From the NCBI RefSeq assembly GCF_019925205.1, contig NC_083562.1, forward strand, positions 23,126,001 through 23,190,000: a stretch of 64,000 bases of DNA, written 5' to 3'. This stretch comes from Metopolophium dirhodum. Its lineage: Eukaryota; Arthropoda; Insecta; Hemiptera; Aphididae. Positions within the stretch are counted from its first letter, which is position 1. Each line of letters opens with the position of its first letter. Below the pieces are notes generated by a model. It was not told the DNA's origin, did not search any database, and saw only the letters and a program-made list of their open reading frames with translations. This document shows positions 1 to 11,513 of the stretch, one piece after another. The position numbers were made by a program, and so were the translations under genes.

Positions 1-1620
1 ATACCGTATTTTTTATTTCTTAGTTTGAAAATTGTTTTTAACGTACTTATTTAAGATTTTTATTTATAATATACTGGAAGAGAATATTCATCATTATTTA
101 GTATATATTATAATATTTATAAGTAACTTGGGTTCAGTTAAACTGTGCCCACGAGTATTGTGTAACTGTATTCATTTTGGAATAAACTTTTTCTAAAAAT
201 TATATAATTTTAAAGTAATTTTGTGTGTTAACACATTTAGTATTATTTTTATATTTGTTTGTTCAAGCATTCATAAGAAGGATTACAATTTAAAATAAAA
301 CTTAAGTTCTAGATCCCGAAATTGAAAACCGTATCATGATATTATTATTATAACAATATACTTTATAAGGTACTTTTGTATAAATCGTTTGGATACTTAC
401 AAAATGCGGTCTCCACTTTAGTTTGGGGAAAAAGTATGATACAATACTTATATATATATATTAAATTTTAAGCTGAAATAAAATAAAGAAAGTTTTACCA
501 AATTCACATTTTTATTTTTTTTTCCAGCTCCGAGATTAATTTTATATTTTTATATCAGTTCACTGATGTCTTGTTCTTTTTTATATATAATATATATAAT
601 ATTTATTCTCGAGTCATCGTTCTTGCGGAATTGCCATTCAAAAAACGTTCGCTTATCCAAGGTGAAAGAATGGAAAAAAAAATTAGATATATATATATAT
701 AAAAATCTCTGGCTTTTCCATCATCGTCATCTTATATGCCAAAGGCGAACCCTCTCCTCGGCGTCCCTTAACCATCCCTTATTTTTTTTTCGATTTCCAA
801 TCGTCGTATGTATCTAGCCATCGGCCGCGATTGCCCAGCCGACCGTGCAACCCCTGAAAATAAATCTTTACGCTGGAACGGATCCCAGTTGTTGTGCGCG
901 AGCTGGATTTAAAAAATAAAAATACAAAATGATGAAAAAACTCTCATACACATACATATATATATATATATAAATGCGCTCGCGCACATATATTATTTTA
1001 TTATTATTATTATTATTTATATATATATATTATATATTATAGAAAAGATGAGAAAACCGATCGGAAATAAACGGCAGAGAAATAAGCGTAATAACGTTAT
1101 ACTCTTTACTTATTATTATTTATTTTTTAGATCAGGGTTTTTATATCCAGCGATTATAAAGAAAAAATATCTCTCTAGATATACCTATCTTAAAGAGAGA
1201 ACGATGATTTCTACGGAGTCTCAATAACCAATGTATGACGTAGTAATATTGTCCATCCGGGAAATCGGGAACAATCTTTTGCCCAACGTATTCATATATA
1301 TATTTTAGTATTTTTATACGTTATACCACATGGCGGCTTACACACTAGCTGTAATATTATATAGGTACCTACTAGAAGGTCAACGGCGAAAATGCAATCT
1401 AGCAGGAAATACTCTTTTATTGTATTTGAAACTTCGAAAGGAAAATATTCGACGACGATACGTCACAATAAAATACTTGGATTTATTTATTCCAAAAACA
1501 GTACCTAAAGTTGAAGTTTATAAATTCAGTTAGTAAGCTAATGCTCTATTTATAATTTTGTGGTTCATTTTACACTGAAATACTTTATCGTGTATGTATA
1601 CATGATAAGTATAGTCAAAA
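1..1620. other. AT-rich intergenic sequence
   Basis: No exon, RNA gene or clear mobile element recognised. Short TA and TTA simple repeats occur at about 957-972 and 998-1040. The ORFs of 60-80 codons have low-complexity translations and no domain. Confidence 0.5.
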
Positions 1621-1639
1621 ATAATTTTTGATTTTAAAC

Positions 1640-2450
1640 TTTAGTTTCTTATCTGGTAGGAAAATGAATCTAGTTGATACTTTACAGAAGTAAAAATTAA
1701 AAATTCCCAGGAATTTTCAAAAGCGTTAAGAAAAACAAAAATTAATGTATGGAAAAAACTAGTACTTTTATGCAAAACCAGTTTTTTTACAAAATTTTTT
1801 TGATGGAACTAAAAAATAAATAACTGCAGATATTAGAATCTAAAAAAAGATTATTATCATAATATTCTGATTCTTTTTGAGCTATTTTAAATTTATTTTT
1901 CTATAAATATCAATAAAATTTATTTCGTTTGATCAAACAATTTGAAAATTGAATTCGAAGGGTTCCTCATTAGTCATTAAAATTACCATTAAAAAAATAT
2001 TAAAGATACATATGCACAGTTTTTTTTTACAAGCTTATTTAGCTAAAAATTTGGTAAATTCATCAAAATCTAGAAAATTTGCAAATTATTTTGTAGTTAT
2101 AAAATTATAAAATGATCAGTTTTTATAGCTAAGGATTCAATATTTAAAACAAAGTTCTCATAAGTAGTTCATCACAAAAAATCTAAAAAAATATATAGAC
2201 ACTTTTTTTATATTCCTATTTTAAATTCAAATTTGGATCTCAAAATTCTTACTTTAAGATCTCTTGGGAAATTCTTACTTAGTAACTTACTTTGTTTCTT
2301 AGTCTACACCATAAAACGAAACTATATTACTGACCAAATTTCATACTCAAAGTCATAACGTAGTTGGTTCCGGCTAAGCGGTAATGCATCAGTAAATCGG
2401 AAATTAGTCAGTCAGTCATCATGACAAGTACCTTTATATAGATAGATAGA
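1640..2450 (+). repeat. Diverged interspersed repeat, related to the 8.2-9.5 kb element
   Basis: Shares the phrase TTTCTATAAATATCAATAAA (near 1898-1917) and the surrounding order of motifs with both units of the 8.2-9.5 kb element. It ends with TTAGTCAGTCAGTCATCATG (about 2405) followed by a TATATAGATA tract; a similar TTAGTCAGTCAG end occurs near 52071. Non-coding and decayed. Boundaries are approximate. Confidence 0.6.
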
Positions 2451-3390
2451 TTAACAATTATCATTTATTATTATATTAAATTTTAACACTATACATTTTC
2501 TTTTTTTGTAAAAAAAATTATTGCCAACATTTTTGATATTTTTTTTGTATGCCCACTGAATAAAATATTTAATTTAAAAAAAACCGATAACGTTTCTTCG
2601 AGAACATCCACTTTAATTAAATATTGCGATCACGGTCATGGTCATACGTTAGCACAAGCCAGTAGCCACACTAATAATTCGTAACGTTAATTTTCCGCTC
2701 TGTTGTTGATAGTACTATAACAATATTATTGCTGACGGTACGATTTGTTGGTTATTCGAGTCGTCGTTTTTCCGCAAACAAAACGATCTATTATCATTGT
2801 AAATACAGCGTGTATTTTATTATTTTGTTACAAAGCAAATATTTAATTGTTACAGTAAGGATATTTCATAATATTATATATTTATAGCCTGCAATTATAA
2901 TTGTTTTTAAATACCAATCTGGTTGTCTAAACGGTATTCAATAGAAAATTAACTCTGTTTTTCGATAGTAAAAACAACACAGCTTTTAAAACTAGAATAA
3001 CATTTAATATAAAATGTAGATTGTAATTTGTAAGTACACAAATCATTATGAGTTAAAACAGTTCTCAGAAAATATGTAGACAATTGTTTTAAGATTCATT
3101 TATTTATTTTAAGCTTATCATTCCAAATAAAATAGAATTCCAATGTACATACTACTGAAACATTAAACATTAAAAAATATGTTTACGCAAATACAATATA
3201 TTTGGTAATAATATTCCTAAAAATAGGTATCTATCTACAATAAACGTACACATTAGCGTAATACACATACACTCTAGCGCTTTACGTACACACTAGCGCT
3301 CGCTAAGGTGTGTCTGTCAGGTAGCGTGGGCAAACCTATCGTACGGTATTGTTGTAAACTTAACACGTATTGTTATTTGTCAATAAACGA
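2451..3390. other. Non-coding intergenic stretch with short degenerate direct repeats
   Basis: Mostly AT-rich. At 3250-3310 a motif of the form ACACACTAGCGCT is repeated imperfectly three times (CACATTAGCGTA, ACACTCTAGCGCT, ACACACTAGCGCT). No gene seen. Confidence 0.4.
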
Positions 3391-3393
3391 TGG

Positions 3394-3437
3394 GAGCCAG
3401 AGGAGAAGTCATGCTAACGCGGTTCCTCCTCTGGCTC
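3394..3437. repeat. Hairpin with a 12-bp perfect stem
   Basis: GAGCCAGAGGAG at 3394-3405 and its exact reverse complement CTCCTCTGGCTC at 3426-3437 enclose a 20-base loop. The stem is GC-rich in AT-rich DNA. It could be the tips of a small inverted-repeat element or an RNA hairpin; nothing here decides. Confidence 0.6.
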
Positions 3438-3727
3438 TCGATAACGCGAAATAAAAAGAAGGTATCTATAATAAGGGCATAATAATATAATAAAGTAATC
3501 GCTATAAAAAATTATATTAAAATATTGTACTGTAGATTTCATATTTATTTATACGGTGGGTGTATACAATTTTTGGATCGACTTGATCCGATCTACCGTC
3601 TACGTCCACTGCATCTTAGACAAAGATCCTTAATGTTCACTTACTCCACTGTTACGCGGTCCCACATGGCTTGCATGATGGATTAATCTATATTCTATAG
3701 TGGCGACTGGTTCAGAAAAAAGACTAA

Positions 3728-3834
3728 GGGTCCGTTTTACAATCATAGTTTAAACCTCGGTTACGCCAAACCCACTGATTTTACCAGCCAAATTCGGTGG
3801 TTTAACCTTAGTTTCACGATTGTAAAACGGGTCC
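3728..3834. mobile_element. 107-bp MITE, PIF/Harbinger-like
   Basis: Terminal inverted repeats GGGTCCGTTTTACAATC (left) and GGACCCGTTTTACAATC (right, reverse complement) match at 15 of 17 positions, with inner similarity continuing (TTTAAACC against GTTAAACC). It is flanked on both sides by TAA (3725-3727 and 3835-3837), a 3-bp target-site duplication typical of PIF/Harbinger elements. No coding capacity; an autonomous partner must supply transposase. Confidence 0.85.
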
Positions 3835-6800
3835 TAAGTATGACAGCTGTGCACAGCTGACACAAAGTGAAGTGTAGTATCCAAATGTATTAAATAAAAT
3901 TTATAAATACAGCGAAACTTCCATTTAACGAATTTCTCTTTATATTAAAATGATTTTTTTTGCTGTTGCCCACGATACTTCACAGTAGGTAATTTCTCTG
4001 TATTATAATTTATAAATCACTGGAAAAAGGACCAAAAAGTGTAGTGTAGGTTTATTTACAACGCCAAGGCGTCATAATAAAATAACTATTTGGTAAAAGA
4101 CAACGTAGGTATATTTATTTTATAATTGTTAATTCGTATATTTTTGTAAATACCTAGGTAATGTCACTAATTGTATCGAATTCAATTACGACGCAGTATC
4201 TATACCGATTGTAACTATAAACTACTACAAAAATCGACGTCTACATAGGCGCAATTACATCGGATTTTTTTTTTTAAATCCACTTCATAGTGTTAGGTAG
4301 TGCATTGCAAGAGTGAAGAGTGCACGAGAAATCAATTATTATTGTACAACTAATAAGTCATGACACAATAAGTGATCGTTCTGTACCTAATTATATTTTA
4401 TTTGTCTTGGTTATGTCTTCCTATATGCGTAATATTATACATTATATTTAGCGCTAGTATATATCGTTTCTATCAACGTTCAGAGGTTCTTACGGTCTCC
4501 TTAATTTTCCGTATGATCTATAGGTACTCGCACAAACATGCATACACAATACACTGCGCACACATCGTGTATAGTTTAATGTTTATAGTACATATTATAT
4601 TATAATATATGTATAGGAACGGTACATTATATTAAACCAACTCGCGTGGGCGGCGCTATTCGTGTACACGCTCCCATTATTTTTTCCAGCGGCGCACTTA
4701 CTTTGTGCTACACACACGAGAGGCTTTTTCGTTTTCAAAACGCTTTTAATCAAAAAAAATAATAATAATACGCATCGCGCCGCAGCTATGGAAAACAGTG
4801 GGAGGGGGTCGGCTGCAGACCTATAGGTATATATATAATAACCGTTGTCGCGGTTTCTTTTTCCTCCTCCTTTGGTTTCCATTTCCCTAATGGCCATACG
4901 TCTATACGCGATGAAAATACCGGCGCGTTTCGGGTACGCGAGCAAAAATAATAAAACGGAAAAAAATATACATTTTATCTGTACACGCGACGCTGACGAG
5001 CCACAAAGACGCGTCATCCATTATATATTTTATATTTATGTTATAGCAGTATGGATGGGTACATGCGACTCCGTGATTCGCGTATTATTACGTACGCCAA
5101 GCCTGTGGGGCTTTGCCTCCCCTATTATTATTATTATATGCAAAATGTTTATACGTACATAAAGACTGGTTGACTGGAGGCTGCGGTGGAGGTAGGCACA
5201 GTGTCGCACCCTCATCATATCGCATTTTTCATTTTTGTATAATTATAGTATAATGTAAAATGTGAAATGTGAGGTACCTATTGACAAAACATTAAAATTC
5301 AAAATATTGTTTCTTAAACCGTGTGCGCGATGCCCACACGCTGTATATAGTACTGTATACAGCTAGGTATAGGTACCTTTTTTCAAACTCATCAAGTTGA
5401 AAGCAGATTTGAAAGCAGATATTATATGAATCCTGATGCTATATCTACTATTATATAGCATATAATCCACATCAATTTAATTTTTTTTTTATCAAAATTG
5501 GTTTTTCCAAATAAACTCGGCCCCTCTGATAATTTATAGTAATGCAGATATTCAAATTATGTTCAATGCAATATTTAAGTTATTTTCACTTACCTAAATT
5601 TGTTATGTTATTTAACTACCTACTTAAGGAGTTTCCTATGACTATACAATTTTATTATTCTCAAATAATAACTATGTTTTTTTGTTTAAATTGTTACGAT
5701 ATAGATAATGATTTTGAAAATGTTGGTATACTTAAATCAAAATTTGAACGAGTAGTTTGAGGTATTAAAATGTATGTACTAACAATAATATTAGTTCTAG
5801 TCTCTAGTCTCAGCCAATTTTTATCTATAATAAAAAGCTACTTGTCTTAATTTCGTATTAGATAAATTGATATATCGATAAATATATTTGTAAAAAGTAT
5901 CATCAGTTTATTAATTCACATAAAAAAGGTTGGATTCGATTTTAAAGAATAAGTTATTTTTGCCACGAGGCACCAGCTTTTTAAATGCCGTAGAACATCT
6001 ATTAGGTACCTACTACCTACCTATTTGAAAATGTTGGGTTTGAGTAGGTACCTATACTTAAATTTCAAAACTCAAATAAATGTATAGTTGTTAACGGTAA
6101 AAATGGAGGTCGCGAGAGGTTTATCTGAGTACGTATACACTTGTAATGATAATAATATATCAATCACAAAGTAAGTGCACCTTTATTAATTTCATATGTA
6201 ACAATAGTCTATAAGACTATAACTAGGTATATATAATCATAAAGACATTATACATGGTTAAGTATATAAGTAGGCATCATTAATAAGTAGGTACTTTTAT
6301 AATAATTACAATACAACTAAAATGTATATTTGTATTAATAAACACAATAAATATTTACGATACTCCAGATCATAAAAAGTATTACACAAACAAGTAATCG
6401 ACCAGTCGGAGCTTGTCGTTCATTATGCGTCGGAGATGACTTGTTTTTTGATTATTTCCTCACTCATGTCAGAATATTTCTACATAAATACATTCATTAA
6501 TGTATTAATATATTATTTGAATGTTAAATCACAGAATCAACAAGGTTTATTATTGATATTTATGTAATAAAGTAACTAAATTATTTTATCATATAATTAC
6601 TATTACACGTACTGTTCAAATACATTGGGCGAGGGGGATGATTATGATAAATAATTACTAAAGTGACAGTATTAGTATTATTATTACTCGTCAAAAGTTC
6701 AATATAATTACTAATAAGCATAATTTACTTGAACGAAATAGACAACAATATTTCTGGGTGGCTAATATTCACAAAATTAAAGAGGGGTGCTAGCCCTCCC

Positions 6801-8179
6801 CCTATAGATACTCCTATGCTGTTCCCGCAAAGCATAGATGTCGGTAGGTATGCCTACTTAAACGTACTATGGTCTATGATGATCTGGATATCGTTGTTTT
6901 CGATGCTGCAAATTGTATATTATTTTGCATGGCCCCGCCCATCTTACTGTATGTTGTAAAATAAAATAATTCTAGATCCTCTGCCGACCACGGTCTATGT
7001 AGCTGATGATGTAAATAACGACGACGGCGACGATTGTATATTTATACAATATATATATATACATAACAATAATACGAAAATAATATGTAGATTTTTCGGT
7101 TAGGTTCGGTTTTTTTTCTCCCGGAGACGAGCGTCTGCGCCCTGGGGGAGTATTGTAGATGTACATATTATATATTATTACTACAACGCGTCGACGACAC
7201 AAATGGACGATATAAAAAAACTGCACCAGACGATGAAATCGCATATAAAAATAATATAGAAAGACGTTCGTTAATTTTGTGTTTTTTCCTCACCACTATA
7301 CTGTTCTGCCGGTCGTTTCTCAACAGCTGATGCTGTTTCCGCAATAATAATGCAAATCCACGCGGCGTCCATTCGACGACGGAATATAAAATCACGCCAT
7401 TTTGAATAATTTATACAATAATAATGATAATAATAATTATACGAATGCGATACCTACATGCTACATAGCAAATATACATATTACCTACACAAAATGGTCA
7501 TATTCTCTCCAAGGCGTTCGTATATTAAATACAGCGGGATTGCAGATATTATTTTCGTACATGTTTATAATTAACTCTAATAGTGTGTGAAGTTAGGCTA
7601 AATTACGACGCCAAAGGGTAAGTTGTAGTGCTCAATCTGTAAGTATTCGTAACTCGTAAATTATTTATTTTTTAGTATTGTTGATTAGAAGAAAACCCCA
7701 AATTGATCTGCCATAACTTTACATTAGCCCTCCACCCCACCCCTTACAACTTGTTTAAATTACACCAGTCAACCAATTTACAATAACTTAAAAATTAAAC
7801 TCTACAACATATATGATTATTCCTGTGTAATTAGGACAAAGAGAATAAACACATTTTAGGCTTCTAAGAGTTCTGCAACTAGTGTATGTATAGTTATACG
7901 ACACATTCAATTTCAAGTATTTTGTATTCCAAAGAGTGAAGAGACTTTTTAAAAAATGTCAACATAATAATGGAGTTGATAACAATTAAGTATATATATT
8001 TTATATAGGCAACGTGGGACTACGCCTCAAGGCGACTTAAAAACTTGTCAAGTTTTTCAACCGAATAAACAAACGAATGGTTATAAGAGTCAGCGTAATA
8101 TTACATGGTAAACGAACATAAAATAAAAATCTTAAATAATTACCAAAGTGACCAGAAAAACTTGATGGAATGTATTTTA
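3835..8179. other. Intergenic sequence without recognised genes
   Basis: AT-rich, with a more GC-rich patch at 4640-5220 whose overlapping ORFs on both strands show no domain. At 5660-5770 a segment including TTTGAACGAGTAGTTT resembles the interior of the 28.8-29.6 kb element, so a decayed relative may lie here. Confidence 0.45.
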
Positions 8180-9533
8180 GATTCTGAGTGAAACGATGAA
8201 TGTATTGATTTTACAATGATGTGTGTTTTTTTTTTTATTTTTTTTTTTATTTTTTTTTTTATTTTTGTGTCTGTGTACACGATAAGTAGTCGAAATAATG
8301 CTTCGATTTTCGACTTCAGTATCTTGTTCGATGGGAAAGTGAATATCGTTGGTGCATTGGGGAGGTCAAAATTTTAATTTCCCAGTAGTTTTCAAAAGCG
8401 ATGTGAAAAACAAAAGAAAAATTAAGGAAAAACGGGAATTTTTACGCAAAATCGATTTTTAACAAAATCGATTTTGGTTATTGGTGTAACTCTAAAACAA
8501 ATGACCGTAGATGCATGAAATTTTCACTGGTTGTTTATATTTGCATTTTCTATACACAATACAATTTTGAAAATAATTTGACTTTTTTTGAACTGTTTAC
8601 GGACATTGTCAGTTTTCAGTTTTTTTAAATTTTTTTTCTATAAATATCAATAAAATTTTATTTGTTGGGTAAAAAAGCTTGAAAATTTAATAGAAGGCTC
8701 CTAGGTTATTGTTTCAAAGGCAGATGAAAAAAATTAAAAATCCTTAGTCACAGTTTTTTTTTATACACGTTTAAAGTTCAAATCTTGAAAAAATACGGAA
8801 AAATCACGAAAATTTGCAAATTATTTTGAGTTAGAAATTCATAAAAAATTTTCTTTTTAAATCTAAGATTTTAAAATCTAATACAAGATTCCTCATAAGT
8901 TTGTCTAACTTTATCAAAAAAAAAATTTCTACAAGAAAGTCAAATTAAATTTTTATGAGCGTTTTAAATTCATATTTTTACAACATTAGATATTCACTCG
9001 ATTTCTCATGTACCGATTTCCTTATTTTCTTGTAATTCAAAAACGAATAACTGTAGATACATGAAAATTTCACTGAATGTTTATATTAGCATTTCCTATA
9101 CACCATACAATTTTGAAAATATTTTGACACTTTTTGAGCTGTTTACGGGCATTTTCAGTTTTCAATTTTTTTAGTTTTTTTTTCTATAAATATCAATAAA
9201 GTTTTATCTGTTGGGCCAAAAAGTGTAAAAATTTAATACAAGACTCCTGATATATTTTTACAATAGCAGTTGAAAAATATTGAAAATACATAGGCACAGT
9301 TTTTTTTTATAAGCATTTAAAGATCAAATTTGGACAGAATTTATCAAATTTATAATTTAATAATTATTTTGTAGTTAAAAATTTATAAAATGTTCAACTT
9401 TTATAGCTAAGGATTGAAAATTGAAAACAAGGCTCCACGTAAATAGGTTATTTATAAATTACTTTATTCACAATAATATCATCAAATATACTTGGTAATA
9501 TCATAGGCTGACTGACCGTTTTCGCTCAGAATC
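8180..9533. mobile_element. 1.35-kb non-autonomous element with inverted ends and an internal tandem duplication
   Basis: The left end GATTCTGAGTGAAACGATG (8180) and the right end TTTCGCTCAGAATC (about 9520-9533) are reverse complements apart from one or two bases. Inside, about 545 bp is present twice (starting near 8487 and 9032), each with CTATAAATATCAATAAA and GCACAGTTTTTTTTT or CACAGTTTTTTTTT motifs. A T12A-type stretch lies at 8226-8266. No ORF. Other pieces of the family occur at 1.6-2.4, 19.8-20.4 and 36.5 kb. Confidence 0.75.
8487..9450 (+). repeat. Two tandem units of about 545 bp
   Basis: Unit 1 starts at GTAACTCTAAAACAAATGAC (about 8486) and unit 2 at GTAATTCAAAAACGAATAAC (9032). 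Both pass through TACAATTTTGAAAAT, GAGCTGTTTACGG or GAACTGTTTACGG, CTATAAATATCAATAAA and a T-rich CACAG segment. They have diverged clearly, so the duplication is not recent. Confidence 0.75.
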
Positions 9534-10260
9534 GTTTTTCTTATACAATGATATTATATCATTGAATTCAAATTTAACACCATCCATTACAGTGACCCAC
9601 TTGTAACCTACTGTACAGCAGAGCGACATCCACTTATCCACCTTTTTTAAATATGCAATATTCACAAGACGTGATAGAAGTTTATAACTTGCAGCAGGTA
9701 ACCAGGTTAACATTTCCAAACAGTTTTAGATTTTAGCTGATGACATCTAAGTTACATATTGTACATACATAATACATAAGTATGTATTAGATGATATACT
9801 TACCTCGGTATTTCATCACGCCGTCTAGGGTCTGGGAGACATCTCGAATATGAGGCTGTACCTATAATGCGAAAGTCTGACGATCTGTTTTCAAGGAGTT
9901 TATTACAGGCAGCAATATATAGGCCTTTATAAAGAATATATATATATATATGTCCGAGCCATGTGGTTGTTTGCAACATTGCGTGTTAAATGATCATTAA
10001 TATTAATATGCCTGTACACAGATCCTATAACATCCGAACTTCATATTAGAAGGATAATAACGGATAGTGGAAGCGAAAATAAAATCGGCATCAAGTTAAC
10101 GTACAACATGTAAGTATATTTGGTTTTTTTTATCTTTGGGGGTTAAATTTCACAACAATGATTGTAGAATGGCACACATGTTCACAACCAGTTAACAAAA
10201 TTAATTTCAGTGACATGGATTAACGTACATGTTAAAAATATAAGCAACGGTCTCATGTAC

Positions 10261-10302
<42 letters not shown>
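10261..10302. repeat. (ATA)n microsatellite
   Basis: About fourteen uninterrupted ATA units. Confidence 0.95.
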
Positions 10303-10723
10303 GTTATATAATACTATAATATTAACGTGTTCTATTTCAGAATCGACTAATAGTAAATATCATATATATTATCTAATAAATATTTGTCTACGATAAAATA
10401 CATTAAAAAGCGAACAAACAAACAAACAAACAACGTTCAACAACTCAAATGCTATAGGTGGTGGTGGCCCAAAAGATGGATATTTAGAGATTTGAATGCG
10501 TGTTTTCACACACGAGGATATGTTAAATTACAGTAATCTAAAACGTGGGTAAGTAATGAAGATTTGTTGGTGTTCAAAACCTCGCTTAAAAATAAATTAC
10601 AATAAAAAATTGAGATAACATTGGTCATATATACAAATAATAAATAAATAATAATACAAATAATATAAAAAGGCTTTATAAATATCACAAAAAATTGGGA
10701 GTAAAATCAAATTTGGCCTCGAT

Positions 10724-10729
10724 TTTATT
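10724..10729 (-). terminator. Candidate poly(A) signal for the ANKS1-like gene
   Basis: AATAAA on the minus strand about 520 nt past the stop codon, the nearest consensus copy I found downstream. In such AT-rich DNA this hexamer is common, so only transcript 3' ends could confirm it. Confidence 0.3.
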
Positions 10730-11249
10730 TTTATGGCTGATGCATTGTATCATTAAGTCGAATAGGAACGCCTGCCTTAAACAGTATGATCTTAGCACCT
10801 ATCTAATAATATTAAGTTAGTGAACCTTGAAGTTAAGATTATTAATAAAATATGAATTAATTATAAATAAGACGTATTAGGCTAATATTTTCTAACGATC
10901 TACAAGAGAATACGAGATACGAATAAATATCTTAAAATCTGATATTATAAACAACAAAACTTATACTTCAAAACACGTTTAAGTTTAAAGAAAAATAATA
11001 AATATTTTAAAAACAAATTGTTCGCTAGATTGAATTTTCTTATAAAAAGAGTAATAATATATCAAGCATGTTATGTTGTTTTAATATTGAGCGTTTTGAA
11101 AGAAAAAATTGCGTTATTTATGCTATGCACTCATATATATATATATACTATATATACAAACGCATATGAAAATATGAAAATATTTGGTAACTGTTTGAAC
11201 TCAATAATGTTTTGCTGAAATTTCTAAATATATATGTTTACGAGTAATA

Positions 11250-11513
11250 TTAAGACTTTTCGTTCGACTCGCCTTTTTGGATACCATTCACTTTGATCTC
11301 GTTCACGGAATGTGATCTAGCGTGCTGATGGGAACTGCTCCGACCGTCCCGAGTACCTGTGATCATGTTCGGCAACATGTGGTTGGCCGAGTGTGATCTC
11401 GTGTGACCGTTATTGCCGTTCCGATTGCCCGCGTTGGTCTGACCTTTGAGCGCCATTTGATAGGCAACTTCAAACGCTTGACCCAGAGTCAAAATGATTT
11501 CGGTTGCTTGATC
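11250..11513 (-). CDS. ANKS1-like exon 16 (end of PTB, C-terminus)
   Basis: Starts DQATEIILTLGQAFEVAYQM, the last strand and C-terminal helix of the PTB (family: EIILTLGQAFEVAYQLAL). Then comes a Gly/Asn/Ser/His-rich tail with repeated HARSHSVN-like units, ending GIQKGESNEKS and stop TAA at 11250-11252. Acceptor GTTACAG. Confidence 0.95.
   Translation of the reverse strand, partial: DQATEIILTLGQAFEVAYQMALKGQTNAGNRNGNNGHTRSHSANHMLPNMITGTRDGRSSSHQHARSHSVNEIKVNGIQKGESNEKS

Larger units (their letters stand above)
9540..11249. other. 3' flank of the ANKS1-like gene
   Basis: Contains probable 3' UTR in the part nearest 11250. Right-terminal flank of the 1.35-kb repeat family extends to about 9690, since the same order of motifs recurs at 20040-20165. 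Simple repeats follow at 10261-10302 and 10414-10433. No exon recognised. Confidence 0.45.

Noticed and set aside
4595..5162. Overlapping ORFs of 105 and 140 codons on opposite strands
   Set aside because: Low-complexity translations without domain similarity; likely chance open frames.
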